64,000 nucleotides of DNA, from positions 186,001 to 250,000 of the forward strand of contig NZ_BPQS01000001.1 of NCBI RefSeq assembly GCF_022179385.1, in the 5' to 3' direction. This document shows, one piece after another, positions 17,686 to 26,370 of this stretch. This DNA comes from Methylobacterium longum. Its GTDB lineage: Bacteria > Pseudomonadota > Alphaproteobacteria > Rhizobiales > Beijerinckiaceae. Numbering within the stretch: position 1 is the stretch's first letter; each line of letters begins with the position of its first letter. Both the position numbers and the translations under genes were made by a program. The notes under the pieces were generated by a model, which saw only the letters and a list, made by a program, of their open reading frames with translations, had not been told where the DNA came from and did not search any database.

Positions 17686-17802
17686 ATGGCCCGCCCCTCA
17701 GATTCTACGAACTTGAGCTTCAGCCTTGGTGCTGGTTCAGTCGACTGGCGCGAACTGCGGCTGATCCTCATCGATCTCGATGCGCTCGCAAGCGAAGACT
17801 AA
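17686..17802 (+). CDS. 38-residue hypothetical protein
   Basis: ATG 17686 starts MARPSDSTNLSFSLGAGSVD and ends at TAA 17800-17802. A strong GGAGGAGGG lies 6-14 bp upstream, and the previous frame stops 2 bp before, which suggests translational coupling. The C-terminal half could form one amphipathic acidic helix (RLILIDLDALASED). No relatives recognised. Confidence 0.5.
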   Translation: MARPSDSTNLSFSLGAGSVDWRELRLILIDLDALASED

Positions 17803-17809
17803 ATGTCTC

Positions 17810-18427
17810 TTACGGCTCTACGCCAAGTTCCCTGAGGCCGGTGACGCTAATCCGAGCTGAATATTGCGTCAGGCCCTCAACATTCGCATCGACGCCGATG
17901 ACTTGATTCGTGCCGTTTCGCTTGTATACAAATGTGCAGCTTATTCCGGCTACTATGTCGTTCTCGCAGAAAGCCTCTGGATAGGTCTCGCAGAGCCGCT
18001 CGGTGGCAGGCTTGCAGCGTTCAGTGATCGGATCCGGAACGGCGAAGGCTGTGTAACCACGTTGTTGCAGTGAGTTGCGCACGAGCGCGTAACTCTGTCC
18101 GAAGTACGCCGATTGTAGCGGATCCAGTACTGACTGCGCGCGAGGTTGCACCGGCACATCCTTACCCTGCAAGCCCGCCTCAAACCACAGCTTGTCGAGG
18201 AACTGCGGCTGGTCGAACCCGCAGACCACCTGCTTCGGTTCGTTGCCGGTGTAGACCCGGTACCGGTCCTCACCCACGGGTTCAATGAAGACGCTCTCGA
18301 GATCGACGTACTGCACAGACCGCAGGCGTTCGGCGTAAGCGTGCTCGACGAAAGAGGCAGCCTTATCCTTGCCCTTCACGGTGGTGAGCGCTTTACCCGC
18401 CGCGCGCAGGGCGTCGAAGGCTTGCAT
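17810..18427 (-). CDS. Hypothetical protein, 205 residues
   Basis: The protein is mixed alpha/beta in composition, with five Cys residues in the C-terminal half (VVCGFDQ, ERCKPATERLCETYPEAFCE and GISCTFVYK). It has no membrane segment and no clear signal peptide. Start ATG 18427 is preceded by CCCGAGGCG, and an in-frame TAG lies just upstream, so the frame is bounded. The Cys pattern would suit a periplasmic protein whose signal was lost; a frameshift just upstream of the start could have removed it. It converges with the micro-ORFs on the other strand. I do not recognise the family. Confidence 0.6.
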   Translation of the reverse strand: MQAFDALRAAGKALTTVKGKDKAASFVEHAYAERLRSVQYVDLESVFIEPVGEDRYRVYTGNEPKQVVCGFDQPQFLDKLWFEAGLQGKDVPVQPRAQSVLDPLQSAYFGQSYALVRNSLQQRGYTAFAVPDPITERCKPATERLCETYPEAFCENDIVAGISCTFVYKRNGTNQVIGVDANVEGLTQYSARISVTGLRELGVEP

Positions 18428-18521
18428 CGCCTCGGGCTATACGTCCGCTTGTAGGCGTCACGCCGATGTTCGCTCCTGGCGCATTCCGGCTGTGTTCGAG
18501 CCGACGCCGCTCGGCCGTCAG

Positions 18522-19394
18522 CTATGTCAGCGGACCTAAGCTTTGCGCGGCTCTTGCTGCCAGGTCCTTCACGCGCCGTCGCAGCCCCACAATCTCGGCT
18601 TCGAGAACACCGGTAATTTTGAACCGGCGCTGAGCCTTCTGGGAACCGTCCGGCCGCCGCGTCGTAAAGCTTACTTCATGGATCAAAGCCCGCTGCCGAG
18701 CCTCGGCCTTCGACCGTCGCGCCTGCGCGATGGCATCCGACGGGGATAAGCACACCCGCTTCGCCACTGCGCGCTGCCGTGCCCAGGCATGCAATCCTTC
18801 GCCCGGCGTCGTGGCCAGGGCCTGAACCCGGCTCGGCAGCACCTTGGCTGATTCGAGGTGCTGAATGGCCCGCACGTCGCGGCTGATCAGCTTGCGCGCC
18901 GCCAGACGCTCGGTCGGGGTCTCGCCACCGTAGGAGACGAACCGTTCGACGATCAGGTGCAGGTCGTGGGTGGTGCGCGAGCGCTTGCGCCCGCTTAAGG
19001 TTTCAAGCTCATCCACGATCGCGTCACGCAGCGGACTGGCGCCAACTTTGACGTAAGTGGCGTAGGCCAGAGCGATGGCTTCAAGGTGCTGCGCGTCTGA
19101 CGCCTTGCGGATGTTCAAGCCCGCCCGATGCAACCAGGCTGAACTGTCGAGCGACTGCGACCCGGCACCTTGAAGGTGATGCAGGAAGCGCTCTGCATCG
19201 GCCGCTACGGCGTCGCGACTGCCCGCCTCAGCACCGGTTCGACCGGATACGCCAGGCTCGCTAGCAGGCTTTGCGGCCGTTGGGCGGTTAGGCGCCTTCG
19301 GCGGTTCGGGGCGGCGCGGGGGCCGTTTTGAAGGGAAGGCGGGACGAGGTCGGTTAAACCGAATGGTCGGCACAGCGTCGTTGGACATGGCCAT
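18522..19394 (-). CDS. Hypothetical protein with disordered N-terminus and basic helical C-terminus
   Basis: About 290 residues. Residues 1-60 are Pro/Arg-rich and disordered (FPSKRPPRRPEPPKAPNRP). Residues 65-200 are mostly helical (ADAERFLHHLQGAGSQSLDS). Residues 205-290 are strongly basic, with a possible coiled coil at the end (EIVGLRRRVKDLAARAA). Such composition suits a nucleic-acid-binding protein, but no named domain is visible. Start options are 19412, 19394 and 19388; I give ATG 19394 because GGATCA lies just upstream. It is the last gene before tRNA-Thr and may belong to an integrated element. Confidence 0.6.
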   Translation of the reverse strand: MAMSNDAVPTIRFNRPRPAFPSKRPPRRPEPPKAPNRPTAAKPASEPGVSGRTGAEAGSRDAVAADAERFLHHLQGAGSQSLDSSAWLHRAGLNIRKASDAQHLEAIALAYATYVKVGASPLRDAIVDELETLSGRKRSRTTHDLHLIVERFVSYGGETPTERLAARKLISRDVRAIQHLESAKVLPSRVQALATTPGEGLHAWARQRAVAKRVCLSPSDAIAQARRSKAEARQRALIHEVSFTTRRPDGSQKAQRRFKITGVLEAEIVGLRRRVKDLAARAAQSLGPLT

Positions 19395-19591
19395 TGATCC
19401 ATTCTGCGCCATTGGCCGCGCTTTGGGTCGGCGCGGCCTTTTGTCAGCATGAATTGGCGTTTGTCGCGCGGCCTACTGGTCACCGAACTGCGCGGCGAAA
19501 AGCGTGGTCACCCGGTGGTCACCAAGCTATTCGAAGGCGCGACGCGGTAGTGCCAACAGCTCGGTAAGCCATTATGATGATTAGGGAATTC

Positions 19592-19666
19592 TGGTGCTGC
19601 GAGAGAGGATTGAACTCTCGACCTCTTCATTACCAATGAAGTGCTCTACCACTGAGCTACCGCAGC
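19592..19666 (-). tRNA. tRNA-Thr (GGT anticodon)
   Basis: On the minus strand the sequence folds as a full cloverleaf. The acceptor GCTGCGG pairs with the 3' strand, the D-arm has AGCTCAGTGG, the anticodon stem-loop is CTTCA-TTGGTAA-TGAAG (anticodon GGT, Thr), and the T-arm has GTTCAATCC. CCA is encoded (19592-19594). The 3' end faces the accessory region on the left, the usual orientation for an integrated island. Confidence 0.95.
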
Positions 19667-19766
19667 AGGTGACCCGGGCGCCCCGCAGGGGCAAGTCCGT
19701 CCGGTCGAGTGGGGCCATAACGGATCGCCGCCGCGTTGGCAACGCCGTGTTGCGCGGCGGGACGCA

Positions 19767-20198
19767 TTACGTGCGGCAGGCGGCACGAATGATCGCGGCG
19801 AGGCCCGGCTCGGAGACCGCGTCCGCTGCCTCGGCGGGGGTGAACCAGCGCAGTTCCCGCTGGTGCGCCTCCGGAAAATGCTTGAGCTGCTTGCGCACCT
19901 TCAGCGGGAACACCTTCACCTGGCAGAGGACGGCGTCGAGGTTCTTGAGGCGCTTCTGGTACAGGTAATGGCCGATCGGGCGCTTGCCGACGGCGCCACG
20001 CAGGCCCGCCTCCTCGAAAGCCTCGCGGGCCGCAGCCTGGAACGGCTTCCGGCCCTTCATCGGCCAGCCCTTCGGGATGACCCAGCGGCGGCTCTCCCGC
20101 GACGTCACCAGCAGGATCTTGGTCTTCCCATCCCGACCGAGCCGGAACGGCAACGCGCCGACCTGTCGCCGCGGCTCGCCATCATCGTCGAGGATCAT
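19767..20198 (-). CDS. NUDIX hydrolase
   Basis: The protein has 143 residues from ATG 20198 (MILDDDGEPRRQVGALPFRL). The Nudix box is GWPMKGRKPFQAAAREAFEE followed by AGL. The REAFEEAG core that binds metal is complete, while the Glu expected six residues after the first Gly is Arg, as in a common alphaproteobacterial subgroup with the WPMKG motif. The WVIPKGWPMKG segment resembles diphosphoinositol/diadenosine-polyphosphate hydrolases. The open frame extends to 20312, but the extra residues have low complexity. The substrate is not predictable. It may be the last gene of the leftward hemD cluster. Confidence 0.85.
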   Translation of the reverse strand: MILDDDGEPRRQVGALPFRLGRDGKTKILLVTSRESRRWVIPKGWPMKGRKPFQAAAREAFEEAGLRGAVGKRPIGHYLYQKRLKNLDAVLCQVKVFPLKVRKQLKHFPEAHQRELRWFTPAEAADAVSEPGLAAIIRAACRT

Positions 20199-20615
20199 CG
20201 GGCCCGCCCCGCGCGGCGCCCGATCCGTGCCGGAGCCGACGGGTCCCGAAGCCTGTCCGGAGCATGAGCGGGTGGACGGATGGTCGTATCCTCGGTCGGC
20301 GTCTGAACACACACGCTACACGGTAGAGACGTTCCAACAAATACCGATGACCGAACCTTGTGACATGAACATAGATTTGCCGGGCTCACCATCGCCGGGG
20401 CGGGCCCGACGGCGGCGCGCCATCCGAGCCGTGCCGCTCCGCCGGACGCGCGGGCCCTGAGAGACAGGCGCGCGCCCCATCCCGCTCTCGGCAACCCGAC
20501 CCTACCGCGTCGCCGGTTGGCGCAGCTCCGACAGACGGGCGGCTATCCCTTTCAGCAAGGGAGAGAAGAGCGACGCGCGAGCCGATGCGCGACCCTCGGA
20601 AGGTCGCAGGACCGG

Positions 20616-22238
20616 TCAGCCGGTCCTGCGCACCCCGGCGGCTTGGGAGGCCGGCAGCGCCGCGGCGGCCATCCCGGCCGAGACCGGATCGCTGCCGGAT
20701 GCCTTGGCGTCGCCCGGTGCCGCCGCGGCCATCCCGGCCGAGACCGAATCGCTCCCGGATGCCTTGGGGGCGCCCGGTGCCGCAGGGACGAGGGTCGGGA
20801 GCGGCGCGACGGCGCTCGGCGCCATCGGCGGCTTGGCCGCTATGGGGGGCTGGGACGCCATCGGTGGCGTGGACGCCTCGACCGTTCTGGCCGGGACCAG
20901 GACGGGTCCGGACGCGTCGGGTTCCGGCTCCACGGCCGGCTCGGGGGCCGCCAGGGTGTTGGGCGGCTCGCGCCACACGAACGCGTCGAGGCGGCCGGTG
21001 ACCGGCGAAACCGGGGCCCAGGTCTCGGAGGCGACGCCGTCGGCGATCCACAGGGGATCGCGCGGCGCGCGGGCGGCCCGGGCCAGCCACTCGCGGGCCT
21101 GCCCGGAAGCGGCACCGTGCTCGGCCTCCTCGATCGCCGCCATCAGCAGGCAGGCACGCGCGGTCGGTCGGTCGGCGAGCAGGGGCTTCGCGGCCTCGCG
21201 GGCGCGCTTGTAGTCCCGCGCGTCGAGGGCGGCCTGCCCCAGAGCGAGCCGGGATTCCGGATGCCAGACGGAGAGCTTGGCCAGGGTCTCGGCCCGGGCG
21301 AGCCGGTCGCGGACCGAATCGCCGGGGCGCAATCCGAGATACACCTTGGCGAGGTCGGGATGCGGGTTCGCCTTCCAGGCCGCCTCGACGACGCGGGACG
21401 CCTTCTTCAGGTCGCCGCGGCGGGACAGGAGACGCCCCGCGATGCAGGCCGCCGGCACGAGCTCCGGGGCGAGCTTGACCGCCTGCAGCACGCGCTCCGC
21501 CGCGAGTTCGGGCTCGCCGGCCTCGCGCTCGCCGGCGATCGCCGTCAGCAGCACGGCCCGCTGGCGGCGGGCGCTCGCCTTGTCGATCAGGCCGAGGGAC
21601 GAGCGCCGCTCGATGGTCTCCAGGGCGGAACCCCAGTCGCCGTCCGCGCTCTGCGCCTCCAGGAGCGCGTCGTTGGCCCAGGTGACGCTCGGGGCGAGGC
21701 GGGCCGCCTCGCTGGCATAGGCGCGGGCGGCAGTCTCGTCCTCCCGGCGCCGGGCCTCCACGAACAGGCCGCGCAGGCCCAGCACCCGCGTCTCCGGATC
21801 GTCGACCATGCGCTGAAAGGCGCTCTCGGCGGCGTCCCGGTCGCCCGAGATCTGCGCAGCCTGCGCCTTGAGCAGGAGCGTCAGGGGCTCGGTGCCGAGG
21901 AGCCGCTCGGCATCCCCGGCGTAGCGCCGGGCCGCCAGGGGATCCCCCGAGCCCACCGCCACCATGCCGCGCGAGAGGGCCGACAGACCCTTGGCCCGGC
22001 GGCGATCCGCGGAGCCCCGGACCAGCGCTTCGGGCAGGCCGATCACGCCGCGCACGATCGCCCAGAGGAGGCCGAGGACGATCGCGGCGGCGATGACGCC
22101 GACGAGGGCGAGCGCCAGGCTGGTGCCGACTTGGTAGCCGTTCCAGACGACGGTGACGGTGCCGGGCCTGTCGGCGATCCAGACCGCCCCGAAGGCGGCG
22201 AGTGCGAGCAGGGCCAGGAAGGCGAGGGCGCGCCACAT
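20616..22238 (-). CDS. hemY: HemY-like inner-membrane TPR protein
   Basis: The protein has 540 residues. There are two N-terminal membrane helices (about 4-22 and 42-64) with the HemY_N pattern RPGTVTVVWNGYQVGTSLAL, then a TPR-like superhelix up to about residue 420, then a Pro/Ala/Ser-rich tail. HemY proteins lie beside heme genes in proteobacteria and are proposed to organise heme-synthesis enzymes at the membrane; this is not protoporphyrinogen oxidase despite the shared name. The gene starts 125 bp after mic60 in the order hemD-mic60-hemY. The tail has a 20-residue tandem repeat. Confidence 0.88.
   Translation of the reverse strand: MWRALAFLALLALAAFGAVWIADRPGTVTVVWNGYQVGTSLALALVGVIAAAIVLGLLWAIVRGVIGLPEALVRGSADRRRAKGLSALSRGMVAVGSGDPLAARRYAGDAERLLGTEPLTLLLKAQAAQISGDRDAAESAFQRMVDDPETRVLGLRGLFVEARRREDETAARAYASEAARLAPSVTWANDALLEAQSADGDWGSALETIERRSSLGLIDKASARRQRAVLLTAIAGEREAGEPELAAERVLQAVKLAPELVPAACIAGRLLSRRGDLKKASRVVEAAWKANPHPDLAKVYLGLRPGDSVRDRLARAETLAKLSVWHPESRLALGQAALDARDYKRAREAAKPLLADRPTARACLLMAAIEEAEHGAASGQAREWLARAARAPRDPLWIADGVASETWAPVSPVTGRLDAFVWREPPNTLAAPEPAVEPEPDASGPVLVPARTVEASTPPMASQPPIAAKPPMAPSAVAPLPTLVPAAPGAPKASGSDSVSAGMAAAAPGDAKASGSDPVSAGMAAAALPASQAAGVRRTG
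20664..20783 (-). repeat. Two 60-bp tandem repeats in the hemY tail
   Basis: The segment containing ATCCCGGCCG recurs with a 60-bp period (20671 and 20731) and a few base changes. It encodes a 20-residue unit containing ASGSDPVSAGMAAA, lengthening the low-complexity C-terminal tail. Confidence 0.7.
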
Positions 22239-22363
22239 GGGGTCAGTATCTCCTGTCGGCGGCCGGCGGGCGACCGCCGCTGGGTGCGGGAGGGGCGGAG
22301 CGCCTGCGCGCCCGCCCGGAGAGGTCGCGGCCGCGCGGCGCGCGGATCGATGCCATCACGGTC

Positions 22364-24628
22364 TCAGCGGCCCGCGGACGCCGCGGGGGTCGGGAGGGCC
22401 TTGAAGGCGCTGTCGAGCAGCGTCCGCACGGCCTGATCGGCCTCGGCCCGGGTCTTGAGCTTGGCGCCGAAATCCCCCGCCTGCTCCTGCGCCTCGGCCG
22501 GGAGCGCCGCGAAGGCCGCGGAGGCCGCCGGCAGATCGTTGCGGTCGAGGGCGGCCTGGACCTTGTGCTCCGGATCCTCGGAGGTCTCCGAGGCCGCCGG
22601 GGCGTCGACCTTGCGGACCTGAACGAGCCCGTCCGCCATGCTGAGGAGCTTGGATCGGAAATCGCCGGTCTCGGCCGCGCTCTTGGCCCGCTGCGCCTGC
22701 CGCTTGGCGGCGATCCGCTCGGCGACCGGCCGGAAGGCGTCGGCGAGGCGGGACGCCGTCGGAGCGCCCGTGTCGGCGAAGGGGGCGAGCGCCTGGGCCT
22801 GCGCGTCCGCGCCGGGATCGAGCCGGCGCAGGGTCGCCAGCGGCTCCGCGTACGGCATGCCGGATTCCAGAGCCGCCGCCACGCGGTCGGCCACGACGAC
22901 CCGGAGGGCCGCCTGGACCGTGCCGGCCTCGGCGCGCTGGGCCACGCTCTTGTCGAGGGCGGCGATCTTGTCGGCCTGCTCCTGGAGGCGCCGGTCGACC
23001 GCCTTCGCGGTCTCAGCGGCCTGGGTCTGGCCAGCCTCCGCGGCGGTGCGGCTCGCCTGCGTCGCCGCCTGCACGGCCTCGGTGGCGGCCTTCACCCGGG
23101 CGTCGAGGGCCTGCTGCAGCGAATCGAGGCGCTGACCCAGCGCTGCGTCCGCCTCGGCATTCGCCTTGGTCTTCTGCTCGACCTCGCCCTGCAGCGCGGC
23201 GATCTTCCGGGCTGCATCCTCGGCCGCGCCCTTGTCGGCGCCGCTCCCCTCGAGGGCCTTCACGCGGGCGTCGAGGTCGGCGAGCGGCCTGCCGCCGTCC
23301 TGGACCGCGTTGAGCTTGGACTCGGCCGGCTGGTCGCGGCCCGGCTCCTCCTGAAGCGCGGCCACGCGCTGATCGAGGCTGTCGAGGCGTGCGACGAGAT
23401 CCGCGGGAACGGCCGTCGCCGGCGCCGAGGACGGCTGCCCGTCCGGCGACGCCGCGACCGGGACGCCGCCCTTCTCCGACGCCTGCTTGGCGGCTGCCTC
23501 TGCGGCGGCGACCCGCTTGTCGAGGGCGCCCACGGCGTCGCGGGGGGCGAGCCCGTCGAGGCGCTTGTCGAGGGACGCGATCTGACCGGTCAGCTTCTGA
23601 TCGAGGGCGTTCAGGCGCGGATCGGGACCGATCCCGGCCTTCTCGGCCCCGAACAGGAGGCCCGCCCCGATCACGCCGCCGAGCAGGCCGGCGGCCGCCA
23701 GCGAGCCGAAGCCCGCGCGGGCCCGAGCGGACGGGACCGCGCCGGCCGTGGAACCGGCGGCGGCAGCCGCTGCCGGACCCGGCCCCTTCGGCGGCTCCTT
23801 CCCGCCCTTGCCCCCATCCCTGCCCGCATCCTTCCCCGCATCCTTCCCGGAGGTGGAGGTATCGGGGACGCGGCTGGCCTTCATGTCGATGATCGGCCCG
23901 GCCGTCACCGCACCGGCCGCCACCGTGCCGGCGGCACCGGAGGTCGGTCCGCCCGGACGGGTGCCCGCCTGAGGACCCGCGCTCGGCTGGCCGGCCTTCG
24001 GCGGCTCGGTCCCGACCTTCGGGCCCGCGGCCGACGCACCGGAGGCCGTCGATGCCGTCGATGACGAGGTGGCCGAGCCCGATGACGAGGTGGCCGAGCC
24101 CGGCTTGGCGGCGGCCCCCGTCGATCCGGCGATGCCGGCCCTGGGCGGCTCCGTCTTCGTGTCGAACTTGGTGGTGTCGGCCTTCACGGCGTCGGGCCTG
24201 CCAATCGGCTGGGCGGTGGGTCCGGTCGCGGGCTTCGGCCCCGTGGCGCCGAAGCCCGGCTTGCCGGCATCAGGCTTCGCATCGGTCGAGCCCGGTTTCG
24301 CGGCCACGACCGGCTCGGTCGCCGGCCTGGGCGGCATCCCGGAGCCCTGGCTGGATCCCTGGCCGGATCCCTGCCCGGCCCCCTGCGGCGCGCTCGCGGT
24401 CGAACCCGGGGCGGCCGGCTTCACGCCACCGGTCGCCGACGACGTCGATGAGGAGGCCATCGATGCGGTGGACGCCGGGGCGGGGGTCGCCGGGGCGGGG
24501 GTCACCTTGGCATCGCCCCCGGGCGAATTCGGCTGCCCGGGCCGACCCGATCCGGCATCCGGCTTCCGGTTGCCGGATCCGGGCTTGTCGGCGTCGCTGG
24601 GTGGTGGCGTCACGGGCAGGTCCTCCAA
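22364..24628 (-). CDS. mic60: Alphaproteobacterial Mic60 (mitofilin-like) protein
   Basis: The protein has 754 residues. Residues 1-300 are a disordered Pro/Gly/Ala/Ser/Lys region. One membrane helix lies at about 303-325 (LLGGVIGAGLLFGAEKAG). A long coiled coil (about 335-560) is followed by a conserved C-terminal mitofilin-like domain (LRRLDPGADAQAQALAPF). This is the COG4223 layout. Mic60 bends the inner membrane and tethers it to the outer membrane, and the mitochondrial cristae-junction protein descends from it. The location between hemD and hemY is the conserved one in alphaproteobacteria. The N-terminal region is much longer than in most relatives. Confidence 0.88.
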   Translation of the reverse strand: MEDLPVTPPPSDADKPGSGNRKPDAGSGRPGQPNSPGGDAKVTPAPATPAPASTASMASSSTSSATGGVKPAAPGSTASAPQGAGQGSGQGSSQGSGMPPRPATEPVVAAKPGSTDAKPDAGKPGFGATGPKPATGPTAQPIGRPDAVKADTTKFDTKTEPPRAGIAGSTGAAAKPGSATSSSGSATSSSTASTASGASAAGPKVGTEPPKAGQPSAGPQAGTRPGGPTSGAAGTVAAGAVTAGPIIDMKASRVPDTSTSGKDAGKDAGRDGGKGGKEPPKGPGPAAAAAAGSTAGAVPSARARAGFGSLAAAGLLGGVIGAGLLFGAEKAGIGPDPRLNALDQKLTGQIASLDKRLDGLAPRDAVGALDKRVAAAEAAAKQASEKGGVPVAASPDGQPSSAPATAVPADLVARLDSLDQRVAALQEEPGRDQPAESKLNAVQDGGRPLADLDARVKALEGSGADKGAAEDAARKIAALQGEVEQKTKANAEADAALGQRLDSLQQALDARVKAATEAVQAATQASRTAAEAGQTQAAETAKAVDRRLQEQADKIAALDKSVAQRAEAGTVQAALRVVVADRVAAALESGMPYAEPLATLRRLDPGADAQAQALAPFADTGAPTASRLADAFRPVAERIAAKRQAQRAKSAAETGDFRSKLLSMADGLVQVRKVDAPAASETSEDPEHKVQAALDRNDLPAASAAFAALPAEAQEQAGDFGAKLKTRAEADQAVRTLLDSAFKALPTPAASAGR

Positions 24629-24718
24629 CTCTCATGCGTCGCCGTGTCCCCCTAGCACCGCGGTGACCCGGTGTGCGAGGGCGGGATACGGTGGCCCGGC
24701 CTCCCTGTCACCGCACCC

Positions 24719-25423
24719 TTACGGGTGCGGTCCGAGGGCGTCGAGCAGCTCCGCTTCGCGCGGTCGCGCCGCGACGAAATGGATCGGGACGCCGGCCGCT
24801 TCCAGGGGCGCGGCGACATCCGCCGATAGGCAGTAATGCCTCAGGCCGCGGAAAGCTCCGCCGTGACCCGCTCCATCCGCGAGGGCGAGGGCGACGGCGG
24901 CGCTGCGCCGCGAGTAATGGAAGGCAGCGTCGAGGTCGCCGCACGACAGGGCGCCGTCGACCGCGCCCGGCAATCCGGGCAGCGCCTCCGCCGCGTAAGC
25001 CACGTAGGTCGCCACCTGGAATCCGGCCGCCGTGAGCGTGGCCGCGGGTTCGGCCTTCCGCTCGGCGCCGGCGGCATGCAGCACGCGCGCACCCGCCGGA
25101 AGCGCCTCCGCCACCAGGGCCGCGAGCCCGGCAGCCTCCCCCGGCCCTTCCCGCACGGGACTGAGGCCGGCGCGGGCCGCCGTCGCGGCCGTGCGGGCGC
25201 CCACGACGAAGACCGGCAGTCCGCGCAGGGCCGCGGCGTCCCGCAAGGCCGGAACCGCGTTGGCACTGGTGAGCAGCAGCGCGTCGAAGGGGCCGGCCGG
25301 CGGCGCCCCGCCGATGGGCCGCACCGCCAGGACCGGCGCCACGAGGGGCGCGTGGCCGCGTGCCGCGAGCGCCGCGCCGGTCCGCGTCGCACCGGGCTCG
25401 GGGCGCGCGATCCAGACGCGCAA
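24719..25423 (-). CDS. hemD: Uroporphyrinogen-III synthase
   Basis: The 234-residue HEM4-family protein cyclises hydroxymethylbilane with inversion of ring D to give uroporphyrinogen III, the branch point to heme and cobalamin. The two-lobe pattern is visible: MRVWIARPEPGATRTGAALA, then ALLLTSANAVPAL, then PVFVVGARTAATA. The second lobe has FHYSRRSAAVALALA and ADVAAPLEAAGVPIHFVAAR. It starts 4 bp after the aldose-epimerase-like gene and precedes mic60. Low sequence conservation is normal for HemD. Confidence 0.9.
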   Translation of the reverse strand: MRVWIARPEPGATRTGAALAARGHAPLVAPVLAVRPIGGAPPAGPFDALLLTSANAVPALRDAAALRGLPVFVVGARTAATAARAGLSPVREGPGEAAGLAALVAEALPAGARVLHAAGAERKAEPAATLTAAGFQVATYVAYAAEALPGLPGAVDGALSCGDLDAAFHYSRRSAAVALALADGAGHGGAFRGLRHYCLSADVAAPLEAAGVPIHFVAARPREAELLDALGPHP

Positions 25424-25427
25424 GGCC

Positions 25428-26303
25428 TCAGCTTTCCAGGGTCAGCCGGACGCCGTGGTGCGCCGCTGCGTCCGGGTCGAGGCGGCGCTGGGCGTCGCGC
25501 TCGGTGAGGTCGCCGGAGAAATCGGCCCAGTCGGCATGGCCGGTCCAGCATTCGAGCGACAGGAACGGCGCCGTCGGCTTCGTCCAGATCGCGAGGTGGG
25601 GGAAATCCGCCATGTCCATGCGGATCGTCCGATCGGGGCCCGCGAAACGCATCCGGCGGCTGCGCGCGTTCCGAATCACGAAGGCTTCGGTGAAGATCGC
25701 GGGATCGAGGGGCAGAGTCGCCCCCGTCATCGGGATCGGCTGCTCGTCGCGCAGCAGCAGTCCACCGGGCCCGACCTGGGGTGCGAACGGGCGCTCAGCC
25801 TGCTCGAACTCCACCGCGTAGCCGCCGTCCCGGGCGCGGCTGCCGCCCGCGAAGGGCCACGGGAAGGCCGGGTGGAACCCGATGGCGTAGGGCAGGGGCA
25901 CGTCCCCCGTGTTGGTCACGCTCACGTCGAGGTCGAGGCCGGCCGGGCGGACCCGGGCGGCGATATCGAGCTGGAAGGCGAAGGGGTAATGCGCCCGGGT
26001 CTCCGGTCCGTCGGTGAGGCGCAGGGTCACCGCGTCGGCGCTCTGCGCCACCACCGCGAAGGGTAGGTCGCGGGCGAAGCCGTGCTGGCCCATCGGGTAG
26101 CGCGCGGACCCGACCGTCACGTGCCCGCCGGCCGAGGCGCCCACCACCGGGAACAGCCAGGGGGCGTGGCGATTCCAGTGCTCCGGATCGCCGCTCCAGA
26201 GGTATTCGTGTCCGCCGACCCGCCAGGAGACCGGTTCGGCGCCGTGAGTCGAGAGCGCGGCCGTGGTGCCGTCCGAAGCGGTCAGGTCGATGCGCGTGCT
26301 CAC
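25428..26303 (-). CDS. Aldose 1-epimerase family protein (YeaD/GalM-like)
   Basis: The protein has 291 residues with the galactose-mutarotase beta-sandwich pattern: LSTHGAEPVSWRVGGHEYLW at the start, HAPWLFPVVG, MGQHGFARDLPF (with the catalytic His), IGFHPAFPWPF, and FLSLECWTGHADW near the end (with the likely catalytic Glu). It interconverts anomers of an aldose or a phosphorylated sugar. I choose the GTG at 26303, since GGGAG lies 8-9 bp upstream and the protein then starts MSTRIDLTASDG. It may be transcribed with hemD, whose start is 4 bp beyond the stop. Confidence 0.88.
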   Translation of the reverse strand: MSTRIDLTASDGTTAALSTHGAEPVSWRVGGHEYLWSGDPEHWNRHAPWLFPVVGASAGGHVTVGSARYPMGQHGFARDLPFAVVAQSADAVTLRLTDGPETRAHYPFAFQLDIAARVRPAGLDLDVSVTNTGDVPLPYAIGFHPAFPWPFAGGSRARDGGYAVEFEQAERPFAPQVGPGGLLLRDEQPIPMTGATLPLDPAIFTEAFVIRNARSRRMRFAGPDRTIRMDMADFPHLAIWTKPTAPFLSLECWTGHADWADFSGDLTERDAQRRLDPDAAAHHGVRLTLES

Positions 26304-26370
26304 AGGACTCTCCCGCTGATCCTCGGAGAGCCGAGGTAACGGATGCGGCGCGGGGCGCAAGGGCCGCACC

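Noticed and set aside
22202-24064. 620-codon plus-strand frame
   Set aside because: Antisense shadow of mic60 with low-complexity Arg/Gly/Leu composition.
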